Below, piece by piece: positions 37,274 to 49,351 of a stretch of 64,000 nt of DNA (position 1 is its first letter; every line of letters starts with the position of its first letter). The stretch covers positions 62,001-126,000 of the forward strand of contig NZ_FUXB01000012.1 of the NCBI RefSeq assembly GCF_900167345.1, written 5' to 3'. The notes under the pieces are model-generated. The model did not search any database, was not told the origin of the DNA, and saw nothing but the letters and a program-made list of their open reading frames with translations. Both the position numbers and the translations under genes were made by a program. The DNA is from Vibrio cincinnatiensis DSM 19608. GTDB lineage: Bacteria; Pseudomonadota; Gammaproteobacteria; Enterobacterales; Vibrionaceae.

Positions 37274-38524
37274 ATGGAATTCTCTAAATTTGGTGAAAAA
37301 TTTAATCAATACTCAGGCATTACCCAACTCATGGATGATTTAAATGATGGCCTGCGTACTCCTGGGGCTATCATGCTAGGCGGCGGCAATCCGGCCGCGA
37401 TTCCAGCCATGCTTGATTACTTTCATCAAACCAGTGCCACCATGCTCACTAATGGTGAGTTACTCTCCGCCCTAACCAACTATGATGGTCCACAGGGAAA
37501 AGATAAATTTATCCGCTCACTAGCAAAACTATTAAAAAAAACCTACGGATGGGCAATCAGTGAAAAAAACATCAGCCTGACTAACGGCAGCCAAAGTGGT
37601 TTTTTCTATCTTTTTAACTTATTTGCTGGCCAACAACCGGATGGTACCCATAAGAAAATTCTGCTCCCACTGGCTCCTGAATACATTGGTTATGGCGATG
37701 CGGGGATTGATGAAGATATTTTCATCTCTTATCGACCAGAAATAACGACATTGGCAGAGGGTATGTTCAAGTACCACATCGATTTTGAACAGCTCAAGGT
37801 GGATGATTCAATTGCTGCAATCTGTGCCTCTCGTCCAACCAACCCAACCGGAAATGTCCTGACCGATGATGAAATTCGTCAATTAGATCAATTGGCACAA
37901 GAAAATGGAATTCCACTGATCATTGATAATGCTTATGGCGTCCCCTTTCCCAACATCATCTTTACCGATGTTGAACCATTTTGGAATGAAAACACGATTT
38001 TATGCATGAGCTTATCGAAACTTGGCCTACCGGGCGTACGTTGTGGAATCATTATTGCCAGTGAAGCGATAACTCAGGCTCTGACCAATATGAATGGTAT
38101 TATTAGCTTAGCTCCGGGAAGCCTTGGCCCCGCAATAGCACATCATATGATTGAACACGGGGATTTACTGCGCCTAAGCCAAGAGGTCATTCAACCTTTC
38201 TACCAGCAAAAATCTCAAAGAGCGGTTGAACTGCTGCGGCAAGCTATTACCGACCCTCGTTTTCGTATTCATAAACCAGAAGGCGCTATCTTTTTGTGGC
38301 TATGGTTTGATGAACTGCCAATTCCTACGCTCGAGTTGTATCAACGTTTGAAAGCTCGTGGCGTTTTAATCGTTCCGGGAGAATATTTCTTTATTGGTCA
38401 GCAACAAGAGTGGCAACATGCCCATCAATGCCTACGCATGAATTATGTACAAGAAGATCAAGCGATGCAAAAAGGGATAGCGATCATTGCAGAAGAGATT
38501 GAACGTGCTTATCAGCAGGGATAA
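37274..38524 (+). CDS. avtA: Valine-pyruvate aminotransferase AvtA
   Basis: PLP-dependent class I/II aminotransferase making valine from 2-ketoisovalerate with alanine as donor. It is 416 aa. The N-terminus MEFSKFGEKFNQYSGITQLMDDL and MLGGGNPAAIP are typical of AvtA. The PLP lysine lies in SLSKLGLPGVRCG, with SRPTNPTGNVL and IIDNAYGVPFPN as cofactor-binding segments. The ribosome-binding site is weak. It is flanked by terminators on both sides, so it is monocistronic. Confidence 0.95.
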   Translation: MEFSKFGEKFNQYSGITQLMDDLNDGLRTPGAIMLGGGNPAAIPAMLDYFHQTSATMLTNGELLSALTNYDGPQGKDKFIRSLAKLLKKTYGWAISEKNISLTNGSQSGFFYLFNLFAGQQPDGTHKKILLPLAPEYIGYGDAGIDEDIFISYRPEITTLAEGMFKYHIDFEQLKVDDSIAAICASRPTNPTGNVLTDDEIRQLDQLAQENGIPLIIDNAYGVPFPNIIFTDVEPFWNENTILCMSLSKLGLPGVRCGIIIASEAITQALTNMNGIISLAPGSLGPAIAHHMIEHGDLLRLSQEVIQPFYQQKSQRAVELLRQAITDPRFRIHKPEGAIFLWLWFDELPIPTLELYQRLKARGVLIVPGEYFFIGQQQEWQHAHQCLRMNYVQEDQAMQKGIAIIAEEIERAYQQG

Positions 38525-38552
38525 ATAAAAAAGAGCGCCGCAATGGCGCTCT
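38525..38552. terminator. Bidirectional terminator between avtA and ibpA
   Basis: An 8-bp stem AGAGCGCC / GGCGCTCT with a 5-nt loop. An A-run precedes it on the plus strand, giving a T-run for ibpA on the minus strand; on the avtA side the tail is CTTC, weaker. Confidence 0.82.
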
Positions 38553-38587
38553 CTTCACTCTATTATTGGCTGAGTAAACCAACCTTC

Positions 38588-39025
38588 TTAATTATTTTCA
38601 ATTAAGTGATTTCTGTTAATCTCGATTTTACGAGGCTGCATGGCTTGCGGAATTTCTCGTTCTAAATCAACATGCAATAAACCGTTTTCTAATACTGCGC
38701 CCATCACTTTGACATAATCGGCCAATTGGAACTTGCGTTCAAAATTGCGCTCAGCAATACCTTGATAGATGTAGTTCTTATTCTCTTCCTCTGCACGCTC
38801 ACCTCGGACAATTAAGGTGTTTTCTTGCTGAGTAATTTCAAGCTCTTGTTCGGCAAAGCCAGCGACCGCCATGGTAATACGGTATTTATTTTCTTCTTGT
38901 TGCTCAATGTTATAAGGAGGGTATCCCCCTTGAGCATTTTTCGCGTTACCCGCTTCCATCATATTCAATAAACGGTCAAAGCCAATCGCGTTACGGTATA
39001 AAGGAGTGAAGTCTACAGTTCTCAT
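38588..39025 (-). CDS. ibpA: Small heat-shock protein IbpA (Hsp20)
   Basis: Cytoplasmic holdase that binds unfolding proteins. It is 145 aa, starting [20 protein letters not shown] as in IbpA. The alpha-crystallin domain spans about 38-130 ([45 protein letters not shown]). The last residues include EINRN, near the I-x-I type end. A sigma-32-like promoter lies at 39193-39220, leaving a leader of about 160 nt with a hairpin close to the start codon. GAGGATAGGA before ATG 39025 is the ribosome-binding region. Confidence 0.95.
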   Translation of the reverse strand: MRTVDFTPLYRNAIGFDRLLNMMEAGNAKNAQGGYPPYNIEQQEENKYRITMAVAGFAEQELEITQQENTLIVRGERAEEENKNYIYQGIAERNFERKFQLADYVKVMGAVLENGLLHVDLEREIPQAMQPRKIEINRNHLIENN

Positions 39026-39052
39026 GATCCTATCCTCATTTTAAGCAATAGT

Positions 39053-39071
39053 CTTAACGATGGTCGTTAAG
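39053..39071 (-). other. Hairpin in the ibpA leader, candidate RNA thermometer part
   Basis: A perfect 8-bp stem CTTAACGA / TCGTTAAG with a 3-nt loop, 27 nt upstream of the ibpA start. It is followed by TTGCT and the GAGGATAGGA ribosome-binding region; ibpA leaders often carry ROSE thermometers with a TTGCT-type anti-Shine-Dalgarno element. The thermometer role is inferred. Confidence 0.4.
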
Positions 39072-39192
39072 TGATGATACTTATTCCTATGAACTAAGCT
39101 CATCAAAATGGTTAATGGCTGAAAGACAAACCTCTTATCAAGCGTATGTCATTTCAAAACAGAGGCCCTAGCGGCATCCTCTTCATTAACAG

Positions 39193-39220
39193 ATATAAGG
39201 CCAATAAAATGACTTTCAAG
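39193..39220 (-). promoter_or_regulatory. Sigma-32 (heat-shock) promoter of ibpA
   Basis: On the minus strand CTTGAAA (-35, complement of 39214-39220), a 13-nt spacer and CCTTATAT (-10, complement of 39193-39200) match the sigma-32 pattern CTTGAAA - N13-15 - CCCCATNT well. Confidence 0.7.
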
Positions 39221-39252
39221 AGAAAAAATATTTTTTTTCGCTTCCTTAGCGC

Positions 39253-39279
39253 AAAAAGCCTAATCTTGCGATTAGGCTT
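39253..39279 (-). terminator. Terminator after the 37-aa protein gene
   Basis: A 10-bp stem AAGCCTAATC / GATTAGGCTT with a 4-nt loop, followed by TTTTT on the minus strand, 28 nt after the small gene. Confidence 0.85.
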
Positions 39280-39307
39280 AGGCACTTTATAATTCGATCA
39301 TGAACGC

Positions 39308-39421
39308 TTATTTACGGCTTTTACGGGCTTTTTCTACACTATTATCGGCCACTTTCTCCTGCTTCAATTTACGCTTTTCCTTTAAGCTCAATTGCGGTTT
39401 TTTCATGTCTTTCTTACTCAT
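39308..39421 (-). CDS. Small basic protein, 37 aa
   Basis: A short open frame from ATG 39421 with AAGGAG 9 nt upstream, encoding a 37-aa protein that begins MSKKDMKKPQLSLKEKRK and is about one-third Lys or Arg. It lies 17 nt after the GreA/GreB-like gene on the same strand and is followed by a clear intrinsic terminator, so it looks like a real second gene of an operon. Function unknown. A highly charged helix is likely, and nucleic-acid or ribosome binding is possible. Confidence 0.65.
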   Translation of the reverse strand: MSKKDMKKPQLSLKEKRKLKQEKVADNSVEKARKSRK

Positions 39422-39438
39422 GTAATGTTTCTCCTTAT

Positions 39439-39864
39439 CTACTGACAAAGTAAACAGCCACACGTGAAATCGGCACGTGCTGACAGATTAGATTTACGGG
39501 TCACTTGAGTGATAGTAAAACGGCGTCGTTGCCCTAAAATGATCAACTCAAGCGAATCCTGTTCGGCTCGGCCAAATAACGCCGAACCTAAATACGAATC
39601 CACCGCAATGTACCCCACAGAACGGTCACAGCGATGATCCGGAACTAAGGTGACTTGAAAGGGATAATAATATTTTGAATCAATAAGATGAACGGTATCT
39701 CCCAAACCAATACGTGCACTATTGCAACAAATAGCGTGGTTATACTTCTCCTGCCGATCCAATAATTGCTGTAAAATCATGGGTGATTGATAAGTAACAA
39801 ACTCACTGGTGAGCCACCACATTCGTAACGCATGAAGCCATGATAGATAAAGACGATAAAGCAT
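39439..39864 (-). CDS. GreA/GreB C-terminal-domain-like protein
   Basis: 141 aa. The C-terminal two-thirds resembles the FKBP-like domain of GreA, GreB and Rnk: IGLGDTVHLID, PFQVTLVP, GYIAVDSYLGSALFGRAEQDSLEL and GQRRRFTITQV follow the strand order and the hallmark G-x-A-L-x-G turn. The coiled coil that GreA inserts into RNA polymerase is missing. The N-terminus is short, aromatic and Leu-rich (LYRLYLSWLHALRMWW). Cysteines cluster at the end (CGCLLC). It may bind RNA polymerase like Rnk, but that is inferred. AGGA precedes ATG 39864. Confidence 0.7.
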   Translation of the reverse strand: MLYRLYLSWLHALRMWWLTSEFVTYQSPMILQQLLDRQEKYNHAICCNSARIGLGDTVHLIDSKYYYPFQVTLVPDHRCDRSVGYIAVDSYLGSALFGRAEQDSLELIILGQRRRFTITQVTRKSNLSARADFTCGCLLCQ

Positions 39865-40201
39865 AGTGATTCCTACTCCCTCCCCTAAATTAAGGACTCA
39901 TATTGAGCGTTTCCCGAGAGCACTAGCCCTCGGTTTAAACCAGGAAAGTAACCACCACCATCACCTCTAAAAAATGAACTCAGTTGACTATAGCGATTAA
40001 AAAAAAGAAAGCAAAAGGGCAGATCAACAGGAAATGGTGTCTTTTATGGATAAACCTCAGTTAATCGCAAGATCCCACATAATATTGGCCATTAAAGCCA
40101 ATCTTGTCGATAAATCAGATAAAAATCTTTATTTTAATGTTTTTAATGACAAAAAAAGCAGCGCTAAAGCGCTGCTTAAATCATCGGCTAATCACCTAAA
40201 A
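39865..40201. other. Intergenic stretch between the GreA/GreB-like gene and gyrB
   Basis: 337 bp. It must hold the promoter of the GreA/GreB-like operon and holds the gyrB terminator at its right end. A short hairpin TTGGC/GCCAA is at about 40087-40103. An 85-codon plus-strand frame starting at 40034 runs into the gyrB 3' end and looks spurious. No other element recognised. Confidence 0.6.
40151..40177 (-). terminator. Rho-independent terminator of gyrB
   Basis: A 9-bp stem AAGCAGCGC / GCGCTGCTT with loop TAAA, followed by TTTTTTT on the minus strand (A-run at 40151-40157), 24 nt after the gyrB stop. Confidence 0.93.
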
Positions 40202-42622
<2,421 letters not shown>

Positions 42623-42637
42623 TTACTCTCTCAGTAA

Positions 42638-43717
42638 TTATCCTTGCCCTATTGTGCCATGTTCCACATGAAACATCTTGCTATTCGGCATGATCATGTC
42701 AGCAACTTGGCTTTCAGTAATAGAACTTACAAACACTTGAGCCCCCGTCGCTTTTAAGCAATCTGCAAGACGCTTACGACGCTGGCTATCGAGTTCGGAA
42801 GCAAAATCATCAATCAGGTAGATGCATTGCTTCCCGGTCAGCTCGGTTAAATGTTGACCTTGTGCGACACGCAGTGCACAAACCATCAACTTAAGCTGGC
42901 CACGTGAAAGAACATCCTCTACTGGCGTTCCGTTCACTTTCATTTTTAAATCCGCTTTATTCGGACCACTGAAGGTATAACCAAGCAGTTGATCGCGTTC
43001 AAAGTGATTTTGCAAAATCTCTTTATAGGCGGTCTGTTTTTCCCAGCCTCGATAATAAGTCAGGCTTATCTCAAACTCTGGCAAAAAATGTTGGCACAAG
43101 GTTTCAGCCACAACTTTCATTTGGTCGACATAGGTTTGACGCCATGCATCAATATGTTCAGCCAATTGAGCCAGCTCTTGATCCCAATAACTGATCTCTT
43201 TATAGCTACGGGCGGTTTTCAATAAAGCATTACGCTGTTTATTCAGACGTTTAAAACGCCCCCATGCCTCAAAAAAAGCCGGCTGGGAGTGAAAAACCCC
43301 CCAATCAATAAAGGCCCGCCGCTGTTTAGGGCCATCGGTTAATAATTCAAACCCTTCTGGATGTATCAACTGCAAAGGTAATACCTGAGCCAGTTGTGCT
43401 AATTTTTGTCCAGACTGACCGCCTATTTTAACCTCTGTTGAGCCATCACGCTGCTTATTAATGCCAATGGGTAGCTCAAATTGATCCGGGTTCAAAAAAC
43501 GGCCATGCACAAACAGTTCAGGGGTGTCGTGCTGAATCACTCGTCCGGTTAATGCACTCTTAAATGAGCGCCCATGTCCCAATAGATAAATTGCTTCAAG
43601 AACGCTGGTTTTGCCACTGCCGTTCGGGCCAATAAGAAAGTTAAAGCCTGATGATAAGGTGATATCACAGGCTTTAATATTACGAAATTGCTGAATAACC
43701 AAGCGAGTCAGAGGCAT
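42638..43717 (-). CDS. recF: DNA replication and repair protein RecF
   Basis: SMC-like ATPase that with RecO and RecR loads RecA at single-strand gaps. It is 359 aa. Walker A is [23 protein letters not shown] at the N-terminus, the signature [18 protein letters not shown] is near residue 265, and Walker B is [11 protein letters not shown]. The C-terminus ends in [12 protein letters not shown], whose DNA is a near-match to a ParB site (TGTTCCACATGAAACA, 42660-42675). It follows dnaN after 19 nt. Confidence 0.98.
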   Translation of the reverse strand: MPLTRLVIQQFRNIKACDITLSSGFNFLIGPNGSGKTSVLEAIYLLGHGRSFKSALTGRVIQHDTPELFVHGRFLNPDQFELPIGINKQRDGSTEVKIGGQSGQKLAQLAQVLPLQLIHPEGFELLTDGPKQRRAFIDWGVFHSQPAFFEAWGRFKRLNKQRNALLKTARSYKEISYWDQELAQLAEHIDAWRQTYVDQMKVVAETLCQHFLPEFEISLTYYRGWEKQTAYKEILQNHFERDQLLGYTFSGPNKADLKMKVNGTPVEDVLSRGQLKLMVCALRVAQGQHLTELTGKQCIYLIDDFASELDSQRRKRLADCLKATGAQVFVSSITESQVADMIMPNSKMFHVEHGTIGQG

Positions 43718-43736
43718 AATAAAGGCAAAAAGCTCT

Positions 43737-44837
43737 CTATAGACGAATCGGCATCACCACATACATGGCGCTGTCATCATCGACATTTTCGATTAAAGCA
43801 CTGGCATTAGCATCAGACATTGACATTCGCACCTGATGACAACGCAAGGTATTGAGAACATCCAACACATAGCTGACGTTAAAGCCAATTTCAATGGCTT
43901 CACCAGTAAAATCAACATCCAGCATTTCTTCCGCTTCTTCTTGCTCTGGGTTATTGGCGGTAATACGCATTTGCTGATCCGCTAAATTCACCCGAACGCC
44001 TCGGAATTTTTCATTCGATAATATCGCCGCACGAGAAAAAGCCTGACGAAGTTCATCACAACCCGCCAATAATGTTTTATTGGTGCTTTGTGGTAAGACT
44101 CGGCGATAATCAGGGAAGCGGCCATCCACTAACTTAGAGGTAAAGACAAAGTTATTCACTTCAGCTCGTAAGTTGGAAGCGCCTATTTGCAACACCACCG
44201 GCTGCTCTGGTGCATCCAGTAGCTTGACTAACTCTAAAATGCCTTTACGAGGCACAATAATCTGTTTGTTAGCAAATTCTTGCTCAAGCGTGGTTTGTGA
44301 CACAGCCATCCGGTGACCATCGGTGGCAACAGAACGGAGAGTCTGACCATCAATTTCTAGCAACATCCCATTTAAATAGTAACGAACATCTTGATTCGCC
44401 ATAGAAAACTGGGTTTTCTCCACTAAGCCACGCAATTCTGCTTGAGTGAGTGAAATTTCCACTTCACTCTGCCAATCTTCAATATTCGGAAAATCACTGG
44501 CCGGTAAGGTTGCCAGAGAAAAGCGACTACGACCTGAGCGGACTTGAACTCTATCCCCTTCCAGTAATACCGTAATCACGGCATCATCAGGTAGACCACG
44601 ACAGATATCTAGGAATTTACGGGCAGGAACAGTGATGCTCCCAGCTTCAAAATCCCCTTCCAGAGAAACTCGACTAATCAGCTCAACCTCAAGATCCGTC
44701 GCCGTCATCGATAACTGATTATTATCGACACTGAGTAATAAATTTCCCAAAATCGGCAAGGTAGCCCGCCCACCCAGCGTACCAGACACCTGTTGTAACG
44801 ATTTAATAAAGTGACTGCGTTCAATGGTAAATTTCAT
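43737..44837 (-). CDS. dnaN: DNA polymerase III beta subunit (sliding clamp)
   Basis: Processivity clamp, a dimer ring of three domains per subunit; the 366 aa equal the E. coli length. It starts [19 protein letters not shown] and contains [35 protein letters not shown] and [12 protein letters not shown]. It ends YVVMPIRL, the typical clamp C-terminus. It lies between dnaA (76-nt gap) and recF. Confidence 0.99.
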   Translation of the reverse strand: MKFTIERSHFIKSLQQVSGTLGGRATLPILGNLLLSVDNNQLSMTATDLEVELISRVSLEGDFEAGSITVPARKFLDICRGLPDDAVITVLLEGDRVQVRSGRSRFSLATLPASDFPNIEDWQSEVEISLTQAELRGLVEKTQFSMANQDVRYYLNGMLLEIDGQTLRSVATDGHRMAVSQTTLEQEFANKQIIVPRKGILELVKLLDAPEQPVVLQIGASNLRAEVNNFVFTSKLVDGRFPDYRRVLPQSTNKTLLAGCDELRQAFSRAAILSNEKFRGVRVNLADQQMRITANNPEQEEAEEMLDVDFTGEAIEIGFNVSYVLDVLNTLRCHQVRMSMSDANASALIENVDDDSAMYVVMPIRL

Positions 44838-44913
44838 AGTGTGCTCTTAACCTAACGATAGGGAGTAAACAGGGTAAAAATCATACATCACATCATACGA
44901 GCAGATGAAGAAA

Positions 44914-46317
44914 TTAAGAAGACAGTGTTCGAATCAAATTCGAGTAATCTTCTTTAATATCATGGCTCTCTTCTCGTAGCTGTTCAATTTTCCGACATGC
45001 GTGCAGTACAGTAGTATGGTCTCGTCCCCCAAAAGCATCACCAATTTCCGGTAAGCTGTGGTTGGTCAACTCTTTGGATAACGCCATCGCTAATTGCCGA
45101 GGACGAGCTACCGAACGAGAACGACGTTTAGAAAGGAGATCCGCCACTTTGATTTTGTAGTACTCAGCAACCGTTTTTTGAATATTATCAATGGTGACCA
45201 ATTTTTCTTGCAAAGCAAGCAGATCGCGCAGCGCTTCACGGACAAAATCAATGGTAATTGGGCGACCAGTAAAGTTGGCATTCGCAATAACGCGGTTGAG
45301 CGCCCCTTCCAATTCACGAACATTGGAACGTAATCGTTTTGCGATGAAAAAAGCCACTTCATCGGGCAGGTGAATTTGATGATCTTCCGCTTTTTTCATC
45401 AAGATTGCCACACGGGTTTCTAATTCAGGCGGCTCAATGGCAACCGTTAGGCCCCAACCAAAACGAGATTTAAGACGATCTTCAACCCCGTTGATCTCTT
45501 TCGGGTAGCGATCTGAAGTGAGAATGATCTGTTGGTTGCCTTCCAGCAAAGCATTAAAGGTGTGGAAAAACTCTTCTTGGGAACGCTCTTTATTGGCAAA
45601 GAATTGGATATCATCAATTAATAGCGCATCGACGCTACGATAGTAACGTTTAAATTCTTCAATCGCGTTATTTTGCAAGGCTTTCACCATATCTTGCACG
45701 AAACGCTCTGAATGCATGTACACCACTTTAGCGTTCGGTTTGTTATCAACGATCGCATTCCCAACCGCATGCAATAAGTGTGTTTTACCTAACCCCGTTC
45801 CGCCGTATAAAAAGAGCGGGTTATACGCCGCCCCCGGATTATCGGCCACTTGACGTGCAGCGGCTAATCCCAACTGGTTCGATTTACCTTCTACAAAATT
45901 ATTAAATTTATGCTTAGGGTTGACGTTTGAACGGTGGTTAATATTCGCAGTAACAGCGTCATCGTCCCATGTTTTATGCACGGGCTTACGTTGTGCAAGC
46001 TGAGCGGGCGCTGAAGACTCCGCCGCAACATCCGCCGCGGTTCTAATCGGTGCCGATTTTGGAGCAGCCATTCGACGACTGCCGATTTCAAAACGCAAAC
46101 TCGGTGCATTATGGCCACAATATTCTGTCAACGAACGGTTGATATTGTTGATGTATTTATCTCGCACCCAATCGAGCACAAACCGATTCGGTGCAAATAA
46201 AGTGAGAGTATTGTCATTGAGCTCCGCTTGTAACGGACGAACCCACATGCTGAATTCTGCGGCTGGTAGCTCTTCTTGAAGCTGTTGCAAGCACTGCAAC
46301 CAAAGCGAAGATGACAC
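44914..46317 (-). CDS. dnaA: Chromosomal replication initiator DnaA
   Basis: AAA+ protein that binds DnaA boxes and opens oriC. It is 467 aa. The N-terminal DnaB-contact domain starts [20 protein letters not shown]. Walker A is [16 protein letters not shown], Walker [14 protein letters not shown]. The C-terminal DNA-binding domain ends with the signature [15 protein letters not shown]. The start is GTG 46317, as in E. coli, with GAGGG 5 nt upstream. The upstream region has several DnaA boxes, indicating autoregulation. Confidence 0.99.
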   Translation of the reverse strand: MSSSLWLQCLQQLQEELPAAEFSMWVRPLQAELNDNTLTLFAPNRFVLDWVRDKYINNINRSLTEYCGHNAPSLRFEIGSRRMAAPKSAPIRTAADVAAESSAPAQLAQRKPVHKTWDDDAVTANINHRSNVNPKHKFNNFVEGKSNQLGLAAARQVADNPGAAYNPLFLYGGTGLGKTHLLHAVGNAIVDNKPNAKVVYMHSERFVQDMVKALQNNAIEEFKRYYRSVDALLIDDIQFFANKERSQEEFFHTFNALLEGNQQIILTSDRYPKEINGVEDRLKSRFGWGLTVAIEPPELETRVAILMKKAEDHQIHLPDEVAFFIAKRLRSNVRELEGALNRVIANANFTGRPITIDFVREALRDLLALQEKLVTIDNIQKTVAEYYKIKVADLLSKRRSRSVARPRQLAMALSKELTNHSLPEIGDAFGGRDHTTVLHACRKIEQLREESHDIKEDYSNLIRTLSS

Positions 46318-46900
46318 GGTTCCCTCACTCTAAAATTAATGGCTAATAAAGACCGGCAATTCTACCTGTTGATAAGTAAGATCGCCAGTAATTGATCCAC
46401 AAACCATTGAATAAGATCTAAGTTATTCACAACTAAATTGCTGTTCTTACCAAGATCTACCGCTTCAGTTCCCTATTTACCCACATAATGATCCACATAT
46501 TCTATGATCATTGTCAGTTATCCCCAAAAAAGGCATGCTCTTTTTTATCCTTTTACTCGGTTTATAAACTATGAATATCACAGTATAAGCTGTGTTCTTA
46601 AATCAGGATCGCTCGGGATAAAACTCGCGCCAATAAAAGTTTAATAAAGAGATCAACGAACGATCCTTGAGATTTAGTCAAGACTCCGTATAATCGCCCG
46701 ACCGAAAAAAGAATAGGTAGTGCTGACCAGTTAATAACGATATTAACTATCCGTTACCCTACCCTAGTCATTGACACTTTTTGTGAGTGTGATTACAATT
46801 CCGCCTCTTTGTTGAGAGGCGTCGGCGTCTTTTCGAAGACAAACACCCACGCCGGGTTAACTTAAGAACCTAAAACTACTGATCAGTAAAGGTAATAACA
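46318..46900. promoter_or_regulatory. dnaA / rpmH divergent control region with DnaA boxes
   Basis: 583 bp. Left half: DnaA-box-like 9-mers TGATCCACA (46394-46402), TTATTCACA (46424-46432, matches TTATNCACA), TTACCCACA (46477-46485), TGATCCACA (46489-46497) and TTATCCCCA (46518-46526). These probably serve dnaA autoregulation. Right half: the rpmH promoter at 46771-46799 and a structured leader with a GCCTCT/AGAGGC hairpin at 46803-46820. The middle (about 46540-46760) shows nothing further I can name. Confidence 0.75.
46771..46799 (+). promoter_or_regulatory. Sigma-70 promoter of rpmH-rnpA
   Basis: TTGACA (-35), a 17-bp spacer and TACAAT (-10) give a near-consensus promoter about 100 bp before rpmH, as expected for a highly expressed ribosomal protein operon. 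Confidence 0.88.
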
Positions 46901-47038
46901 ATGTCTAAACGCACTTTTCAACCTTCAGTTCTAAAGCGCAAGCGTACTCACGGTTTCCGTGCACGCATGGCGACAGCGAACGGTCGTAAAGTAATCAATG
47001 CACGTCGTGCAAAAGGCCGTAAGCGCCTATCAAAATAA
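46901..47038 (+). CDS. rpmH: 50S ribosomal protein L34
   Basis: 45-aa highly basic protein beginning [19 protein letters not shown] and ending GRKRLSK, the invariant L34 sequence. It starts at ATG 46901 with AAAGG upstream. First gene of rpmH-rnpA-yidD-yidC, read from the strong promoter at 46771. Confidence 0.98.
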   Translation: MSKRTFQPSVLKRKRTHGFRARMATANGRKVINARRAKGRKRLSK

Positions 47039-47051
47039 TGACTGAATTATT

Positions 47052-47408
47052 TTGAATACGTACGCGTTCAATCGGGAGTTACGTCTGTTAACTCCCGAGC
47101 ATTATAAAAACGTCTTCCAGCAAGCGCATCGTGCTGGCTCCCCTCATTTTACTATCATTGCCCGCGACAATTGCCTCTCACATCCTCGTTTAGGATTAGC
47201 TGTCCCTAAAAAGCAAATTAAAACGGCGGTGGGTCGTAATCGCTTCAAACGTCTTGCTCGTGAAAGTTTTCGCCTCACACAACATCGCCTTGCTAACAAA
47301 GATTTTGTTGTGATCGCTAAAAAGAGCGCGCAAGATTTAAGCAATGAAGAATTGTTTACTTTGTTCGACAAATTATGGCAACGCCTATCTCGCCCTTCAC
47401 GTGGTTAG
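47052..47408 (+). CDS. rnpA: Ribonuclease P protein component
   Basis: Protein subunit of RNase P, which trims tRNA 5' ends with the catalytic RNA. It is 118 aa; the family motif is [13 protein letters not shown], preceded by [18 protein letters not shown]. The start is TTG at 47052, 13 nt after rpmH; no ATG is available that keeps [12 protein letters not shown] at the front, and no ribosome-binding site is seen, so translation may depend on rpmH. It overlaps yidD by 34 nt. Confidence 0.97.
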   Translation: MNTYAFNRELRLLTPEHYKNVFQQAHRAGSPHFTIIARDNCLSHPRLGLAVPKKQIKTAVGRNRFKRLARESFRLTQHRLANKDFVVIAKKSAQDLSNEELFTLFDKLWQRLSRPSRG

Positions 47409-47632
47409 CCATTGGGTTAGTTAAACTCTACCAATGGATTATCAGTCCGCTCATCGGCCCTCGCTGTCGATTTACGCCGACTTGCTCAACTTATGCATTA
47501 GAAGCATTGCGAGCTCACGGTTTTGTAAAAGGGTGTTGGTTATCCGGCAAACGTCTATTAAAATGCCACCCTTTGAACGAAGGGGGATATGACCCCGTTC
47601 CACCAGTCAAAAAACCAGACAGAGATAAATAA
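47375..47632 (+). CDS. yidD: Membrane protein insertion efficiency factor YidD
   Basis: 85-aa peripheral inner-membrane protein that assists YidC-dependent insertion. An N-terminal amphipathic helix ([18 protein letters not shown]) is followed by the cysteine-containing core [20 protein letters not shown] and the GYDPVPP end. It starts inside rnpA and stops 2 nt before yidC. Confidence 0.95.
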   Translation: MATPISPFTWLAIGLVKLYQWIISPLIGPRCRFTPTCSTYALEALRAHGFVKGCWLSGKRLLKCHPLNEGGYDPVPPVKKPDRDK

Positions 47633-47634
47633 CG

Positions 47635-49257
47635 ATGGATTCTCAACGTAATATCCTGTTAATCGCTTTAGCACTCGTTTCTTTCTTACTTTTCCAGCAA
47701 TGGCAAACAGCAAAGAACCCAGCTCAGCCAGCGATTGAACAGTCTCAAGCTAACAGTAACCAAATTGCACCCTCTTTTGCTGATGAGTTCGATCCTGCAC
47801 CTTCGCAATCTAGTGCTTCTGCTAAAACGATTACTGTCACCACGGATGTACTGACTCTGTCTATCGATACGGTCGGTGGGGATATCATCAGTGCCAAACT
47901 CAACCAGTATTCTGATGAGTTGGATTCTGATAATCCTTTCGTGCTATTAAAAAATGAACCCAATCATCAGTTTATTGCACAAAGTGGTTTAATCGGTCCT
48001 CAGGGAATTGATTTAAGCAGCAATAGCCGCCCAACTTATCACGTGAATGGTGATCGCTTTGAGTTAGCCGATGGTGAAGATGAGCTGCGTATTCCGATGA
48101 CTTACCAAAGCAATGGCATCGAATACAAAAAAACATTTGTCGTTACACGCAATAACTACGCTGTTGATGTCATCTTTGATGTGATTAACCACTCAGGTAG
48201 CAATGCCACGCTGGGTGTCTATGCGCATCTTCGTCAAAGCCTTCTTGATTCTGGGGGTAGCCTTGCCATGCCAACTTATCGTGGCGGCGCTTACTCTACA
48301 GAAGATACGCGATATAAGAAATACAGCTTTAAAGATATGCAAGAACGCAACCTATCCCTTCCTCTTCCCAATGGAGAAGGATGGGCGGCGATGATTCAGC
48401 ACTACTTTGCAAGCGCATGGATTCCCCGTAATGAACCAGGAACCAATCTTTACACTCGTGTCATTGGTAACCTTGGCGATATTGGTATTCGTATTCCAAA
48501 TAAAACCATTGCTGACGGTAATGCCGCACAATTTAAAACCAGCTTGTGGGTCGGCCCAAAACTGCAAAATGAAATGGCGGCTACGGCACCAAATCTTGAT
48601 CTGGTGGTTGATTACGGCTGGCTATGGTTCATCGCAAAACCTCTACATATGCTACTTTCCTTTATCCAAGGATTTGTCAGTAACTGGGGGGTAGCGATTA
48701 TCTGCCTAACTTTCATTGTTCGTGGAGCTATGTATCCACTCACAAAAGCTCAATATACCTCAATGGCTAAAATGCGTATGTTGCAACCCAAATTGCAAGC
48801 CATGCGTGAACGTATCGGTGATGACCGTCAGCGTATGAGCCAAGAGATGATGGAGCTGTATAAGAAAGAGAAGGTCAACCCTCTAGGTGGATGTTTACCC
48901 ATTATTCTACAAATGCCTATCTTTATTGCCTTGTATTGGGCATTGATGGAGTCGGTTGAATTACGTCATTCGCCATTCTTCGGCTGGATCCACGATTTAT
49001 CAGCGCAAGATCCGTACTATATCTTACCGCTGTTGATGGGTGCCAGTATGTTCTTAATTCAGAAGATGAGCCCGAATACGGTCACAGATCCAATGCAACA
49101 GAAGATCATGACTTTCATGCCGGTGATGTTTACGTTCTTCTTCCTATTCTTCCCTTCTGGGCTAGTTTTATACTGGTTGGTGTCGAATATTGTGACCCTA
49201 ATTCAGCAAACACTGATTTACAAGTCATTGGAGAAGAGAGGCTTACACTCTAAGTAA
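47635..49257 (+). CDS. yidC: Membrane protein insertase YidC
   Basis: Inner-membrane insertase working alone or with SecYEG. It is 540 aa. TM1 is at the N-terminus ([18 protein letters not shown]). A large periplasmic beta domain follows (about 60-340), then the conserved five-TM core with [39 protein letters not shown] and [25 protein letters not shown]. The cytoplasmic loop [19 protein letters not shown] is typical. A terminator follows 18 nt after the stop. Confidence 0.98.
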   Translation: MDSQRNILLIALALVSFLLFQQWQTAKNPAQPAIEQSQANSNQIAPSFADEFDPAPSQSSASAKTITVTTDVLTLSIDTVGGDIISAKLNQYSDELDSDNPFVLLKNEPNHQFIAQSGLIGPQGIDLSSNSRPTYHVNGDRFELADGEDELRIPMTYQSNGIEYKKTFVVTRNNYAVDVIFDVINHSGSNATLGVYAHLRQSLLDSGGSLAMPTYRGGAYSTEDTRYKKYSFKDMQERNLSLPLPNGEGWAAMIQHYFASAWIPRNEPGTNLYTRVIGNLGDIGIRIPNKTIADGNAAQFKTSLWVGPKLQNEMAATAPNLDLVVDYGWLWFIAKPLHMLLSFIQGFVSNWGVAIICLTFIVRGAMYPLTKAQYTSMAKMRMLQPKLQAMRERIGDDRQRMSQEMMELYKKEKVNPLGGCLPIILQMPIFIALYWALMESVELRHSPFFGWIHDLSAQDPYYILPLLMGASMFLIQKMSPNTVTDPMQQKIMTFMPVMFTFFFLFFPSGLVLYWLVSNIVTLIQQTLIYKSLEKRGLHSK

Positions 49258-49275
49258 GCATAAATCTCATTCTTT

Positions 49276-49302
49276 AAGGCGACCAAAAGGTCGCCTTTTT
49301 AT
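49276..49302 (+). terminator. Rho-independent terminator after yidC
   Basis: A 9-bp stem AAGGCGACC / GGTCGCCTT with loop AAAA and a T-run after it. Confidence 0.93.
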
Positions 49303-49351
49303 TATCGGCTGATTACAATAATCGCCAATGAACGATCAAATAGGTAATGTT

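Noticed and set aside
42896-42911. CACGTGAAAG in recF as another parS site
   Set aside because: Only the right half fits; the left half (CTGGC) does not match the consensus.
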